A DNA stretch of 64,000 nt, from assembly GCA_964603615.1 (NCBI GenBank), contig CAZRVU010000004.1:1-64000 (forward strand), written 5' to 3'. Source of the stretch: JAAZMI01 sp964603615 (lineage in GTDB: Bacteria; Bacillota; Dethiobacteria; DTU022; UBA8154). Position 1 is the first letter of the stretch; each line of letters begins with the position of its first letter. The notes below the pieces were generated by a model, which saw nothing but the letters and a program-made list of their open reading frames with translations, made no database searches and was not told where the DNA came from. This document shows positions 41,460 to 50,247 of this stretch, in pieces. Both the position numbers and the translations under genes were made by a program.

Positions 41460-43485
41460 CTTCTTTCAACACTCCTACAGATTCTACCTCCAACTGGGGC
41501 AAAATTTCCTGAAATGATAACACAGCTAAGTCTGGCAGGTACCGTTCCACGAGGCGACGGAAAGGAAGCCTGATGCGCGGCGAGGCCAACACCACCGGGG
41601 AAAGCCCTTCCTGGCGCAACCTCTCCACCATATTGGAAATACCCTGTAAAATTTTCTGCGCAACGAGTGGTTCCAAAACAGGATAAGTACCCTGTACAGT
41701 CTGTTGCAGCGCATCGGCAATACGTTTCTCCAAAAGGGGATCGAGGGTAATTGCCAAAAGTTTTTGCTCCTCGCCGGCAAAACGTGAACTAATCGTGCGG
41801 GGCATAGACTGGCGGACATATTCTGTCAAGACGTCAGCATCTTTACTTGCCGGTGCAAAATCGGCAAGAACCTCCAATATGGAAGGAAGATCTAGCAGTG
41901 GAATATTCTCCTTCAACAGATTTTGTAAAATTTTTTGAACCTCCCCGATACTCATCAAATCAGGGAAAAGTTCCTCGACCACTGCCGGACGGGTTTCCTT
42001 AACCATATCGACCATCTCCTTGACTTCCTGCCTGCCCAACAGTTCATAAGCATGAACACGGATCACCTCAGTGAGATGGGTAATCATTACCGTGGCCGTA
42101 TCTACGACCGTGCACCCTTTTAGCTCCGCTTCCTCCTTCTGCTCGGGAGAAAGCCAGGTTGCCGGCAAGTCAAAGGTGGGTTCCCGCGTGGGAATACCAC
42201 CCAACTCCGCCAGTGAAACCTCCGGGGGATTTAAAGCCAGGATATAGCCAGGCCGCAGTTCCCCGCGGGCAATTTCGTTGCCCTTGAGCTTAAAGATGTA
42301 GACATTGGGGGGTAACTGGATGTTATCCCGGATACGGATCGGGCGGACAATGATCCCTAATTCCGCGGCCAGGCGCCGGCGGGCAGTCGTGATGCGCCGG
42401 AGAAGATCGCCGTTGTACTTTTTTTCGGTCAAAGAAACAAGATTATAGCCAATCTCGATCTCCAGCAAATCAACCCTTAGTAAAGAGCGCAGCTCCTCTT
42501 CGGCGGTGGGCAGCACCTGTTCGCTTTCTTTAGTTCTGGCCTCCTTTTGCATGCTGCTTGCCTTTTCTTCTTTGAAAAGGGTCCAGGCTCCAAACCCACA
42601 GGCCACAGCCAAAATAAAAAAAGGGGTAAAGGGCAAAGCCGGAACCAACCCTAAAGATAGAAGAATAAAAGCAGTAATTGCCAAAACCTTGGGGAAACTA
42701 AAAAACTGGGCGCTCAGGTCCGTGCCTAAACCTTTTTCCGCTGTTGAACGGGTAACCAACATCGCCGCAGCCGTGGAGATCAACAAAGCCGGTATCTGGG
42801 CAACGAGACCATCCCCCACCGTTAAAATGGTGTAAGTGCGTGCCGCCACAGCCACGTCCATCCCCCGCACGAGCACCCCGATCATCAGGCCCCCCAGAAC
42901 ATTGATCAAAACGATGACAATACCCGCAATTGCATCGCCCCGCACAAACTTGCTGGCACCATCCATCGCCCCGAAAAAATCGGCCTCCCTTTGCAGCTCG
43001 CGACGCTTATTGCGAGCCTCTTCTTCACCAATCAGGCCGGCATTGAAATCGGCATCAATGCTCATTTGTTTGCCAGGCATGGCATCGAGGGTAAAACGGG
43101 CTGCCACTTCGGAGATACGCCCCGTGCCGCTAGTAATGACCACAAATTGTACCAGGGTTATAATGACAAAAATTATGAGACCAACGATATAATTGCCGCC
43201 GACGACAAAAACACCAAAAGCGTTGATTACTTCACCCGCCCGCGCCTCGGTAAGAATCAAACGCGTGGAGGAAATATTCAAAGCCAGGCGGAAAAGGGTG
43301 GAGACCAGCAGGACAGAAGGGAAAGTGGCTAATTGAAGGATCTCTGTCACAAAAAGTGTCACCAGAATCACGATCAAAGAAAAAGTAATGTTAATAACGA
43401 GTAGGATGTCCAACAACAGGGGGTGGATCGGAATAACGATGATCGCGATTACCAGCACAAAAGCTAACCCCATTAAAACATCCAT
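41449..43485 (-). CDS. flhA: Flagellar export gate protein FlhA
   Basis: 678 residues. Eight membrane helices in the first 310 residues with the signatures FPSVLLVSTLFRLALNISSTR, MPGKQMSIDADFNAGLI and KFVRGDAIAGIVIVLINVLGG, then the cytosolic FlhA-C ring domain (VDLLEIEIGYNLV to the C-terminus). It drives proton-coupled export and docks chaperone-substrate complexes. A gap of 245 bp separates it from flhB with nothing recognised in it, and no strong ribosome site precedes the ATG. Confidence 0.97.
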   Translation of the reverse strand: MDVLMGLAFVLVIAIIVIPIHPLLLDILLVINITFSLIVILVTLFVTEILQLATFPSVLLVSTLFRLALNISSTRLILTEARAGEVINAFGVFVVGGNYIVGLIIFVIITLVQFVVITSGTGRISEVAARFTLDAMPGKQMSIDADFNAGLIGEEEARNKRRELQREADFFGAMDGASKFVRGDAIAGIVIVLINVLGGLMIGVLVRGMDVAVAARTYTILTVGDGLVAQIPALLISTAAAMLVTRSTAEKGLGTDLSAQFFSFPKVLAITAFILLSLGLVPALPFTPFFILAVACGFGAWTLFKEEKASSMQKEARTKESEQVLPTAEEELRSLLRVDLLEIEIGYNLVSLTEKKYNGDLLRRITTARRRLAAELGIIVRPIRIRDNIQLPPNVYIFKLKGNEIARGELRPGYILALNPPEVSLAELGGIPTREPTFDLPATWLSPEQKEEAELKGCTVVDTATVMITHLTEVIRVHAYELLGRQEVKEMVDMVKETRPAVVEELFPDLMSIGEVQKILQNLLKENIPLLDLPSILEVLADFAPASKDADVLTEYVRQSMPRTISSRFAGEEQKLLAITLDPLLEKRIADALQQTVQGTYPVLEPLVAQKILQGISNMVERLRQEGLSPVVLASPRIRLPFRRLVERYLPDLAVLSFQEILPQLEVESVGVLKEDEG

Positions 43486-43730
43486 ATTTTTGAAAATGCT
43501 CGTCCAAACCAGGCGCCACGCTTGTATAGGAAAACGCCCCTTTCCTGAAGTAAAAATTTATTTTATGTTCTAGCTTATTTAAACTCATTGCCCTCAACAT
43601 ACCTGTAAACATGTGCAAAATTTAGCGAAAAACAAATTAAGTTTTCCACAATCCCCCTTTATAGACAACATTTAGAATTAACTCTATTATATGGCCATTG
43701 CCTCTATTTTACAAGTATTCTGTCGAAACT

Positions 43731-44981
43731 TCAAGATTTAGCAGATTGCCGCCGGCGTGCTTTTTCCTGTAAGCGGTAAACCATAGCCAGAATTTCGGCT
43801 ACGGCCTGGTAGAGATCCACCGGTATCTCCTCTCCCACCTCTACTTTGCTAAAAAGCAACCGCGCCACGGGCGGATCCTGGATAACCGGTATTTCATGTT
43901 CTGCAGCCAGATCTTTAATCCTCCTGGCCTGGCCGGCAGCACCTTTAGCGATAACTACCGGCGCCTGATGTTCTTTTTCGTGATATTGCAGGGCTACTGC
44001 AACTGCCGTAGGGTTAGTGATCACTACCGTTGCCTCTGGCACCCGGGCAAGGTCGCGCTGTTGGGCCAGCGCCCGCTGTTTCTCCCTGATTTTCGCCTTT
44101 AAATGGGGATCTCCTTCCAGATGTTTGTACTCCTCCTGTACCTCGCGGCGGGTCATGCGCAGTTGTTTTTGAAATTCCGAGCGCTGGAAAAGATAATCCA
44201 GCAAGGCCAAAAAAAAGAATACACCGGCCACGCGGAAAGCAAGGCCCTGCAAAACTTCCCGGAAAACTGCGGCAAACACCCCGCCTTTTTCGCCCAAGAT
44301 CAGCAGCAACGCCGGGAACTTCGCCCGCAGATAAGAATAGCTCACCGCACCGATAATTGAAATTTTAAGAAGGGATTTGAAAAGTTCAAAAAGAGCCCGG
44401 CGGGAAAAAATCCGTTTCAACCCTTCGGCCGGGTTGAGGCGGTTGATTTGCGGCTGGATCACCTCCGAGGAAACGAGGAACCCAACCTGCATTAGGTTAG
44501 AGGAAATACCTAAGAATAGGGCACATAACAGGAAAGGGGCAGCTAATAAAAGAAAACGGCCCAGTGAAAAACGAAGCAACCCGCTACAAAAAGATAGATC
44601 AAAATCTACCGGAGAGGTAAATTCCTGCAGGAAATAACGCAAAAGATCTGTTACGCTATGCAGGAAAAAAGGCCAAGAGAGAGCACCCAAAGAAACCATA
44701 CCTAAGAGATTAACAGCAGAATTCATTTCCAGGCTTTTCATAACCTGCCCCCGCTTACGGGCTTCCCGGCGACGGTGGGGCGTCGGTTCCTCGGTTTTAT
44801 CCCCCTCCTCTGCAAAGAGCTGCAGGTTGAGCCGTTGACTTTTCCGGGATGGAAAGGCAGGTAGATCCCTTTTCCCTGGCAAGAAAAAAAAGCGGCACAA
44901 CTGTTCAATAAAGTTTAAAATCCTGGTGCCTTCTCCCTTCATTAACGCTTCATCTCCACTTTTCTTAACTAAAGATAGCAT
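43731..44981 (-). CDS. flhB: Flagellar export switch protein FlhB, NPTA variant
   Basis: 416 residues. It has four membrane helices (about 88-110, 140-165, 205-228, 245-265) and a cytosolic domain. The autocleavage site, NPTH in nearly all members, reads NPTA (323-326) within VITNPTAVAVALQY. Cleavage happens between N and P, so it may still work, but the His that assists it is lost. An N-terminal stretch of about 50 residues precedes the usual start LQLFAEEGDKTEEPTPHRR. FlhB switches export from hook to filament substrates. Confidence 0.94.
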   Translation of the reverse strand: MLSLVKKSGDEALMKGEGTRILNFIEQLCRFFFLPGKRDLPAFPSRKSQRLNLQLFAEEGDKTEEPTPHRRREARKRGQVMKSLEMNSAVNLLGMVSLGALSWPFFLHSVTDLLRYFLQEFTSPVDFDLSFCSGLLRFSLGRFLLLAAPFLLCALFLGISSNLMQVGFLVSSEVIQPQINRLNPAEGLKRIFSRRALFELFKSLLKISIIGAVSYSYLRAKFPALLLILGEKGGVFAAVFREVLQGLAFRVAGVFFFLALLDYLFQRSEFQKQLRMTRREVQEEYKHLEGDPHLKAKIREKQRALAQQRDLARVPEATVVITNPTAVAVALQYHEKEHQAPVVIAKGAAGQARRIKDLAAEHEIPVIQDPPVARLLFSKVEVGEEIPVDLYQAVAEILAMVYRLQEKARRRQSAKS

Positions 44982-45027
44982 TACTTAACCCTCTGCCAGA
45001 GCCACACGGCCAGGCAAACCGGCTATT

Positions 45028-45804
45028 TTATCCGGCCCAGTTCTCCATAATCAACAATAAATCCCGGGCAAGAATAGCAAAAACATCTCCTAACATGTCT
45101 CCTAACAATGGTAATAAAAGCAAAAAGACGAATAACACGAGGGCTATCTTTAAAGGCAGCCCCACGATAAAGACATGGATCTGTGGCACAGCCTTTGAAA
45201 GAAGCCCCAGTGCAAGATCTAGCAGCCAAAGGACGATGATTACCGGCGCGGCAATTTGAAAGGCCAACAGGAAAACCACTCCACAGGCTTGCAGGTAGTA
45301 CAGAAGTACAGGGGAAGAAAAAACCGGCCCCGTTAGTGGAATAATTGTAAAGCTTTCACGCAAGGATAGAAAAAGCATATGATGCCCGTTAATACTGAGA
45401 TAAAAAACCACGGCCAAAAAATATGTGAATTGGCCCAGGAGAGTAACCTGCCCGCTGAAAAGGGGATCAAAGGTTCCAGCCATCATTAGCCCGGCTTGAT
45501 GATCCATGAACTGCCCCGCCATGAGAAAGGCTGATAAAAATAAATAGACTAGAAACCCCAGCACCAACCCCACAAGTATCTCCTTGCCCAGTAGAAGCAA
45601 CAAACCCTGGTCGTGAACCGGCCAATCTAACTGTCCTTCCCAGGAAAAAGTCAACGTAACTGCCAGTACAAAAGCAAAAGAAATACGCAAGACGACGGGA
45701 ATACCGCGCCAACTCCAAAAAGGCAGGATGGAAACAAAGGCGGCAACACGAGCAAAAATTAGCAAAAAAGGAAACCAAAAATTTAAATAATAAACCCCGG
45801 CCAT
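45028..45804 (-). CDS. fliR: Flagellar export gate protein FliR
   Basis: 258 residues with about six hydrophobic helices; typical segments are FLLIFARVAAFVSILPFWSWRGIP, KEILVGLVLGFLVYLFLSAFLMAGQFMDHQ and GLMMAGTFDP. One FliR completes the FliP5-FliQ4-FliR1 gate. The ATG follows AGGAGAGAGAGA closely. It comes directly after fliQ, as usual. Confidence 0.95.
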   Translation of the reverse strand: MAGVYYLNFWFPFLLIFARVAAFVSILPFWSWRGIPVVLRISFAFVLAVTLTFSWEGQLDWPVHDQGLLLLLGKEILVGLVLGFLVYLFLSAFLMAGQFMDHQAGLMMAGTFDPLFSGQVTLLGQFTYFLAVVFYLSINGHHMLFLSLRESFTIIPLTGPVFSSPVLLYYLQACGVVFLLAFQIAAPVIIVLWLLDLALGLLSKAVPQIHVFIVGLPLKIALVLFVFLLLLPLLGDMLGDVFAILARDLLLIMENWAG

Positions 45805-45814
45805 TCTCTCTCTC

Positions 45815-46081
45815 CTAAAACAAAACCCTAAGATTTTCCCAAAGAGTAGTAGTAAAAGTCATCAGCATGCGCATCATCCAGCCCCCGAAAAAAAGAACGG
45901 CCAGCAAAACAGCAGCGATCTTGGGCACAAAAGCCAATGTTGGTTCCTGGATTTGTGTTGTAGCTTGAAAAATACTCACCACCAGGCCCACAGCCAGCCC
46001 AACGCCTAAGACCGGTGCGGCAACCAAAAGAATGGTAGTGATAGCCTCCCGGGCAATGCTCAGCACAAACTCAGGGGTCAC
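45815..46081 (-). CDS. fliQ: Flagellar export gate protein FliQ
   Basis: 88 residues with two membrane helices; SIAREAITTILLVAAPVLGVGLAVGLVVSIFQATTQIQEPTLAF contains the family signature SIFQATTQIQEPTL. It forms part of the export gate. It starts with GTG after GGGGGGTGAGC and overlaps no neighbour. Confidence 0.96.
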   Translation of the reverse strand: MTPEFVLSIAREAITTILLVAAPVLGVGLAVGLVVSIFQATTQIQEPTLAFVPKIAAVLLAVLFFGGWMMRMLMTFTTTLWENLRVLF

Positions 46082-46096
46082 CAGGGCTCACCCCCC

Positions 46097-46879
46097 TTAG
46101 TGATAACTTTCCAGCAAAGACTGGACAACCAAATGCCAGCCATCTACCAGGACAAAAAGCAGTATTTTAAAAGGCAGCGAAACGATCACCGGCGGCAGCA
46201 TAAACATCCCCATCGACATCAAAACGCTGGCCACAACCATATCGATGATTAAAAAGGGGACGAAGAGAATAAACCCCATTTGGAAGGCCGTTTTTAGTTC
46301 GCTGAGCACAAAAGCGGGAACGAGGGCACGAAAGGAAACATCCCGGCGTTCCGCCGGGCTTGCCAGGTGGGCAACTTCAATAAAGAGAGCCAGGTCTTTT
46401 TCCCTGGTGTTGTCCAGCATAAATTCCCGCAAGGGATGCCCCCCTTTTTCCACCGCTTCTTCAAAAGACAGCTCTTCAGCCAAAAAAGGGGCAAGGGCTT
46501 CCTGGTTAATAGTGGTCAAAACCGGTGACATTACAAAAATAGTCAAAAAAAGAGCCAGCCCAATGAGCACTTGATTAGGCGGAATCTGCTGTGTAGCCAA
46601 AGCATTGCGGATAAAGCTGAGCACCACGACAATGCGCGTAAAGGAAGTCATGAGCATCACAAAAGCCGGTGCCAGGCTCAAAACCGCCAGTAATAACAAA
46701 AGCCGCAGCATCCCTACCAACTGTCCGGGCTCTTCGGTGGTTCCAATTTGCAAGTTAATGTCGGGTATGGGAAATTGCGGCTGGGCGAGAGCAAACCTGT
46801 CGCTGCCAGGCCAAAGAAAAAAGGTGAACAACAGTGCGCCGATCAATATAACAAACCGTAATTTATTCTTCATTTTCAT
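46097..46879 (-). CDS. fliP: Flagellar export gate protein FliP
   Basis: 260 residues. A signal peptide (about 1-30) and four membrane helices with FMLMTSFTRIVVVLSFIRNALATQQIPPNQVLIGLALFLT and the C-terminal FILFVPFLIIDMVVASVLMSMGMFMLPP. Five copies form the outer gate ring. It lies between fliO and fliQ in the canonical order. Confidence 0.97.
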   Translation of the reverse strand: MKMKNKLRFVILIGALLFTFFLWPGSDRFALAQPQFPIPDINLQIGTTEEPGQLVGMLRLLLLLAVLSLAPAFVMLMTSFTRIVVVLSFIRNALATQQIPPNQVLIGLALFLTIFVMSPVLTTINQEALAPFLAEELSFEEAVEKGGHPLREFMLDNTREKDLALFIEVAHLASPAERRDVSFRALVPAFVLSELKTAFQMGFILFVPFLIIDMVVASVLMSMGMFMLPPVIVSLPFKILLFVLVDGWHLVVQSLLESYH

Positions 46880-46883
46880 TCCT

Positions 46884-47276
46884 TTAACCCCGACCGCCCG
46901 GCCCTTTCCGTTGATTGCCTTTCAACCTCAATTTTTCCAGCAAACCAGCAAAACCACCCCCTGTTAAAGAATCCAGCCCGCGGTGGGAGTTGCCCGTTTC
47001 CGTCAATAAAGATTCTTCCTGCCAGGCCCTTCCCAAATCCTTGAGAAAAGTCACGCTACTTGGCGTAGCAGCCAGCAGAAAATAATCTTCCCCCACTTTT
47101 ACAACATAAAGAAAAGCCCGGGTATGCAGGGCCGTTCTCTCCACTACCTGAATCCTTTTCTCCATACTCCAAACCGGAGCAAAACGCTGCAGTAAAAAAC
47201 GTAACCCCCAATACGCCAAAATCATGACCAGCGGAAAGGCAATCAAAAGACGCAAGTAAGCAAGATAAAGATCCAT
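46884..47276 (-). CDS. fliO: Flagellar biosynthesis protein FliO
   Basis: 130 residues. One N-terminal membrane helix (11-30), then RIQVVERTALHTRAFLYVVKVGEDYFLLAATPSSVTFLKDL, the FliO cytosolic core, and a basic Gly-rich tail (LRLKGNQRKGPGGRG). FliO helps assemble the FliP ring. Sequence conservation in the family is low; position before fliP settles the name. Confidence 0.87.
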   Translation of the reverse strand: MDLYLAYLRLLIAFPLVMILAYWGLRFLLQRFAPVWSMEKRIQVVERTALHTRAFLYVVKVGEDYFLLAATPSSVTFLKDLGRAWQEESLLTETGNSHRGLDSLTGGGFAGLLEKLRLKGNQRKGPGGRG

Positions 47277-47279
47277 CGC

Positions 47280-47906
47280 TCATTCTCCCTGTCCAGCCTG
47301 CTCTACATGTTCTACATGCTCCGCTTGCCCTACCTGCACCGCTTCTTCCGCTTCTTCCGCTTCTTCCGCTTCTTCTTCTGAAACCGGATCTGGAGAATCA
47401 GAACCTGGCGGGTTGCTCTCTTTTTCCGCCGGCAACTCTTTTTTTGCCCCGTTTTCCCCGGCACCAATAGTGGTCACTCGCAGGCCAAAATAGTCGTTGA
47501 TTACCACTATCTCTGCCTGGCCAAAATTTTGTCCATTTAGTAAGATAGTAGCACTTTCCCCGGCCATTTTATTCAGTTTGATCACTGAACCCTCTGTCAG
47601 TTGGAGAAAATCGCGTACTGTGATCTCCGTTGCGCCCAGTTCACCGCTGAGCACGAGAGCAATATTCTTGAATAGCTCTAGCGGGGGTTTCCCAGCCCCC
47701 AAAGCCGGGTAACGTACCTGCAGGGGGGCAAATTCTACCCTTTCCACCAGGGGGCTATTTTTATCCGCCCGGTTCCTGGCCAGCCCGCCTTCGTGCTGAT
47801 CGGGAAGCTGTTGCTGGGAATTTTGACGTTCTTTTTGGGAAACATCCGGGCTGGAGACACCTTGCAGTAAATTATCTATTTCTTCTTGGCTCAAATAACC
47901 ACCCAA
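47280..47906 (-). CDS. FliN-family switch protein with acidic repeat tail
   Basis: 208 residues. It begins YLSQEEIDNLLQGVSS, the EIDxLL peptide of FliM/FliN, then a spacer, and a SpoA domain at about 75-150 (IALVLSGELGATEITVRDFLQL, LNGQNFGQAEIVVINDYFGLRVTTI). The tail is made of DNA repeats: EEAEEAEEAEEAV and then QAEHVEHVEQAGQGE. It stands between fliL and fliO, where Bacillus has fliM-fliY. Besides fliN and fliY this is the third SpoA protein of FliN type in the cluster. Confidence 0.85.
   Translation of the reverse strand: MGGYLSQEEIDNLLQGVSSPDVSQKERQNSQQQLPDQHEGGLARNRADKNSPLVERVEFAPLQVRYPALGAGKPPLELFKNIALVLSGELGATEITVRDFLQLTEGSVIKLNKMAGESATILLNGQNFGQAEIVVINDYFGLRVTTIGAGENGAKKELPAEKESNPPGSDSPDPVSEEEAEEAEEAEEAVQVGQAEHVEHVEQAGQGE
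47343..47382. repeat. Short in-frame tandem repeat (GCTTCTTCC units)
   Basis: Four 9-bp units encode EEA repeats near the end of the FliN-family protein; the unit length keeps the frame, so copy-number change alters only tail length. Confidence 0.75.
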
Positions 47907-47930
47907 AATTAGCTCTCCTCGTTCTAATCC

Positions 47931-48470
47931 TTATTGGACAAGCACGTGCCAAAAATATAACCCCCGCAATTGGCCGTTATGCAGCATAACATTAATAGCT
48001 TCCAGTAGCTCTTCCCTTAATTCCTCTTTGCCCTCCGGGGTGCTTACTTCACCGGCATCCTTTGTCCAAAGAATTTTATTCACTACATCCCGGATCTCCG
48101 GCATGCGTTTTTCCAGCTCTTCTTCCAGCTTTGGTTCATCGTGACCCAAATAAAATTTTACGCTTAAAAAACGGCGCCCTCCCTCTGGCATATTCACGAT
48201 AATCTCCGGGAAAGCATACATGAATTCGGGTTCTTTTATTTCTTTAGCAACGCTACTATCCCCCGGCGGTTCGCCAAACAGGGATGCGGCAAAACCCAAT
48301 TTTTTAACCATAAACAAGGCCCCGGCGGAGAGCAGAATTACAGCTAAAAACACAACGAGGATAATCAGCAAAAGGTTTTTTTGACGTACCGCCCGGGAGG
48401 TCGTCACTTCTTCTTCCCGGTCTTTTTCACCACCGTCACGGGATATGGTCGATTGCAACGATCTTGTCAC
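47931..48470 (-). CDS. fliL: Flagellar basal body-associated protein FliL
   Basis: 179 residues. A membrane helix at 32-54 is followed by the FliL domain (EIIVNMPEGGRRFLSVKFYLG, RDVVNKILWTKDAGEVSTPEGKEELREELLEAIN). It stabilises stator units and supports torque. The frame opens inside the last 35 bases of motB; a later start (GTG in EEEVTTSRAV) would avoid the overlap. I cannot decide between them. Confidence 0.9.
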   Translation of the reverse strand: MTRSLQSTISRDGGEKDREEEVTTSRAVRQKNLLLIILVVFLAVILLSAGALFMVKKLGFAASLFGEPPGDSSVAKEIKEPEFMYAFPEIIVNMPEGGRRFLSVKFYLGHDEPKLEEELEKRMPEIRDVVNKILWTKDAGEVSTPEGKEELREELLEAINVMLHNGQLRGLYFWHVLVQ

Positions 48471-49266
48471 CCCATTCTTCCAATTGTTTAATAGAAATCA
48501 CCAATGTGACACGGCGATTGCGGGCGCGTCCCTCCGGCGAGGTGTTGTCATCAAGAGGGTGATATTCACCGTAACCGGTAACTAAAAAACGACCTGGTTC
48601 CAAACCATAACCCTCTACCAGGCAGCGGGCCACGCTGACCGACCTGGCTACAGAGAGCTCCCAGTTGCTGGGATACAAAAAAGTCCTGATGGGCACGTTA
48701 TCCGTATGGCCTTCAACGATAATCTGGTTGTTCAAGTCGCTAATGAGCTTGGCTAAGAGCTCGATAATCGGTAAAAAATCGGGTTTTATCTCTGCCCGCC
48801 CCGTATCAAAAAGGATCTTTTCCGGCAATTCCATAACGATACCCCGTTCCTCCAGGCGCAACCCGATATCATCCTCTAGCCCAACTTCCTGTAAAAAAAG
48901 CTTCACCTTTATATAGGTATCCTCTAGTTCTCTCACCATCTCCAACAGCTCTAGCTCCTGTGCATTTAAAAGCACCTCTGTTGCTTCACCCTCATATTCT
49001 GCCACGTCCAACCTTTGACCTTCTGCCGTTCCAATTTCCTCCAGGGAGCCAGATAAAATACCGCTGCGTCCCAAAAAAGAATGCTGGATAGCAGACATTA
49101 CTTCATTAAAACGCTGTAGATCGATGGCCGAAAAGGAATAAAGCAAAATAAAAAAAGTAAGGAGCAGCGTAACCATATCTCCATAAGTGTTCATCCAGGC
49201 AGGAGCCCCATAATCCCCGCCGTTTTCCGGGGAAGCTTTTCCCCTCTTGGTTCTGTTTCCTGCCAA
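48436..49266 (-). CDS. motB: Flagellar motor stator protein MotB
   Basis: 276 residues. A short Lys/Arg-rich start, then the channel helix MNTYGDMVTLLLTFFILLYSF with the ion-carrying Asp30, a periplasm-facing linker, and an OmpA-like peptidoglycan-binding domain (IIVEGHTDNVPIRTF, NWELSVARSVSVARCLV, NRRVTLVI). It anchors the stator to the wall. It follows motA by 15 bp. Whether H+ or Na+ is used is not settled by eye. Confidence 0.95.
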   Translation of the reverse strand: MAGNRTKRGKASPENGGDYGAPAWMNTYGDMVTLLLTFFILLYSFSAIDLQRFNEVMSAIQHSFLGRSGILSGSLEEIGTAEGQRLDVAEYEGEATEVLLNAQELELLEMVRELEDTYIKVKLFLQEVGLEDDIGLRLEERGIVMELPEKILFDTGRAEIKPDFLPIIELLAKLISDLNNQIIVEGHTDNVPIRTFLYPSNWELSVARSVSVARCLVEGYGLEPGRFLVTGYGEYHPLDDNTSPEGRARNRRVTLVISIKQLEEWGDKIVAIDHIP

Positions 49267-49281
49267 TTTGCCGCCCCTTCC

Positions 49282-50109
49282 TTAAACAGCGATTTCTTCT
49301 GCAAAACCCTGTTCATCATCCTCCTGAACATTTTGCTCCTTCTGGAGCAGGCTTTGTTCTTGGGGAGAAAGATAGGCTTTCATTTTTTCCTGGATGATGC
49401 GGGGGTTAACCCCGGCCTGCAAGGCCAACACGGCATCGATAATCGCCTCTTTACGGGAAACCTCCGCCGCGGTACGCAAGGCTAACTTTCCGGCAATCGG
49501 ATTAAAAATTAGATTGGCAGCAAGTACGCCGTAAAAAGTGGTCAGGAGGGCCACAGCCATGCCCGGGCCAATCGCATCTGGATTATCCAAAGCAGAAAGC
49601 ATCTGCACTAAACCAATCAAGGTGCCGATCATGCCGAAAGCCGGCGTCAGATTACCCCAGGTGCGGTAGAGATCCTGTCCCAGTTGGTGACGACCAATGA
49701 GGGTCCCCAGTTCGGTTTCCATGATTTCCCGGATCGATTCCGGCTCGAAACCGTCGATGACCATCTGCAAGCCATTGCGCAAAAAAGGCTCCTCTATCTC
49801 CTCCAGATCATCCTCCAGGGCCAGCAACCCTTCACGGCGGGCTTTTTGTGCCAGTTGGACAAAATATAGTACTAAAGAAACAATCTCCTCTTTTTTAATA
49901 AAGAAGGCCTGTATAGTTATCTTCCCCACTTGACGGATATGCTCCAACTGGAAGTTTACCAGTAAGGCCCCCGTAGCACCTCCCATGGTAATCATGATCC
50001 CGGGAATATTGATAAAAGCCTCCAATTTACCATCCAGCAAAATGCTCCAGATCACTAACCCCAGGCCAAAAGCCAAACCTAAAACAGTTAAAACATCAAA
50101 CCTTTTCAT
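49282..50109 (-). CDS. motA: Flagellar motor stator protein MotA
   Basis: 275 residues, four membrane helices (7-25, 33-50, about 152-170, 185-205). LGQDLYRTWGNLTPAFGMIGTLIGLVQML and MAVALLTTFYGVLAANLIFNPIAGKL are typical and contain the conserved prolines; the cytosolic loop has REGLLALEDDLEEIEEPFLRNGL. The start MKRFDVLTVLG is chosen by homology and GGTGG eight bases before; the frame extends 22 residues upstream without a ribosome site. Confidence 0.95.
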   Translation of the reverse strand: MKRFDVLTVLGLAFGLGLVIWSILLDGKLEAFINIPGIMITMGGATGALLVNFQLEHIRQVGKITIQAFFIKKEEIVSLVLYFVQLAQKARREGLLALEDDLEEIEEPFLRNGLQMVIDGFEPESIREIMETELGTLIGRHQLGQDLYRTWGNLTPAFGMIGTLIGLVQMLSALDNPDAIGPGMAVALLTTFYGVLAANLIFNPIAGKLALRTAAEVSRKEAIIDAVLALQAGVNPRIIQEKMKAYLSPQEQSLLQKEQNVQEDDEQGFAEEIAV

Positions 50110-50247
50110 GGAGAAAGCCACCTTTGCCTGCTTTTTTCGACAATCGCCGCTGGAATTCCTGCCCCTTTCTACCAATACTGCCCTATTTTTCTAAAAGGAA
50201 GCCGGGCAGGAACGGATTGGGGACGCGCTCCCGCCAGCTAAAGAGCA

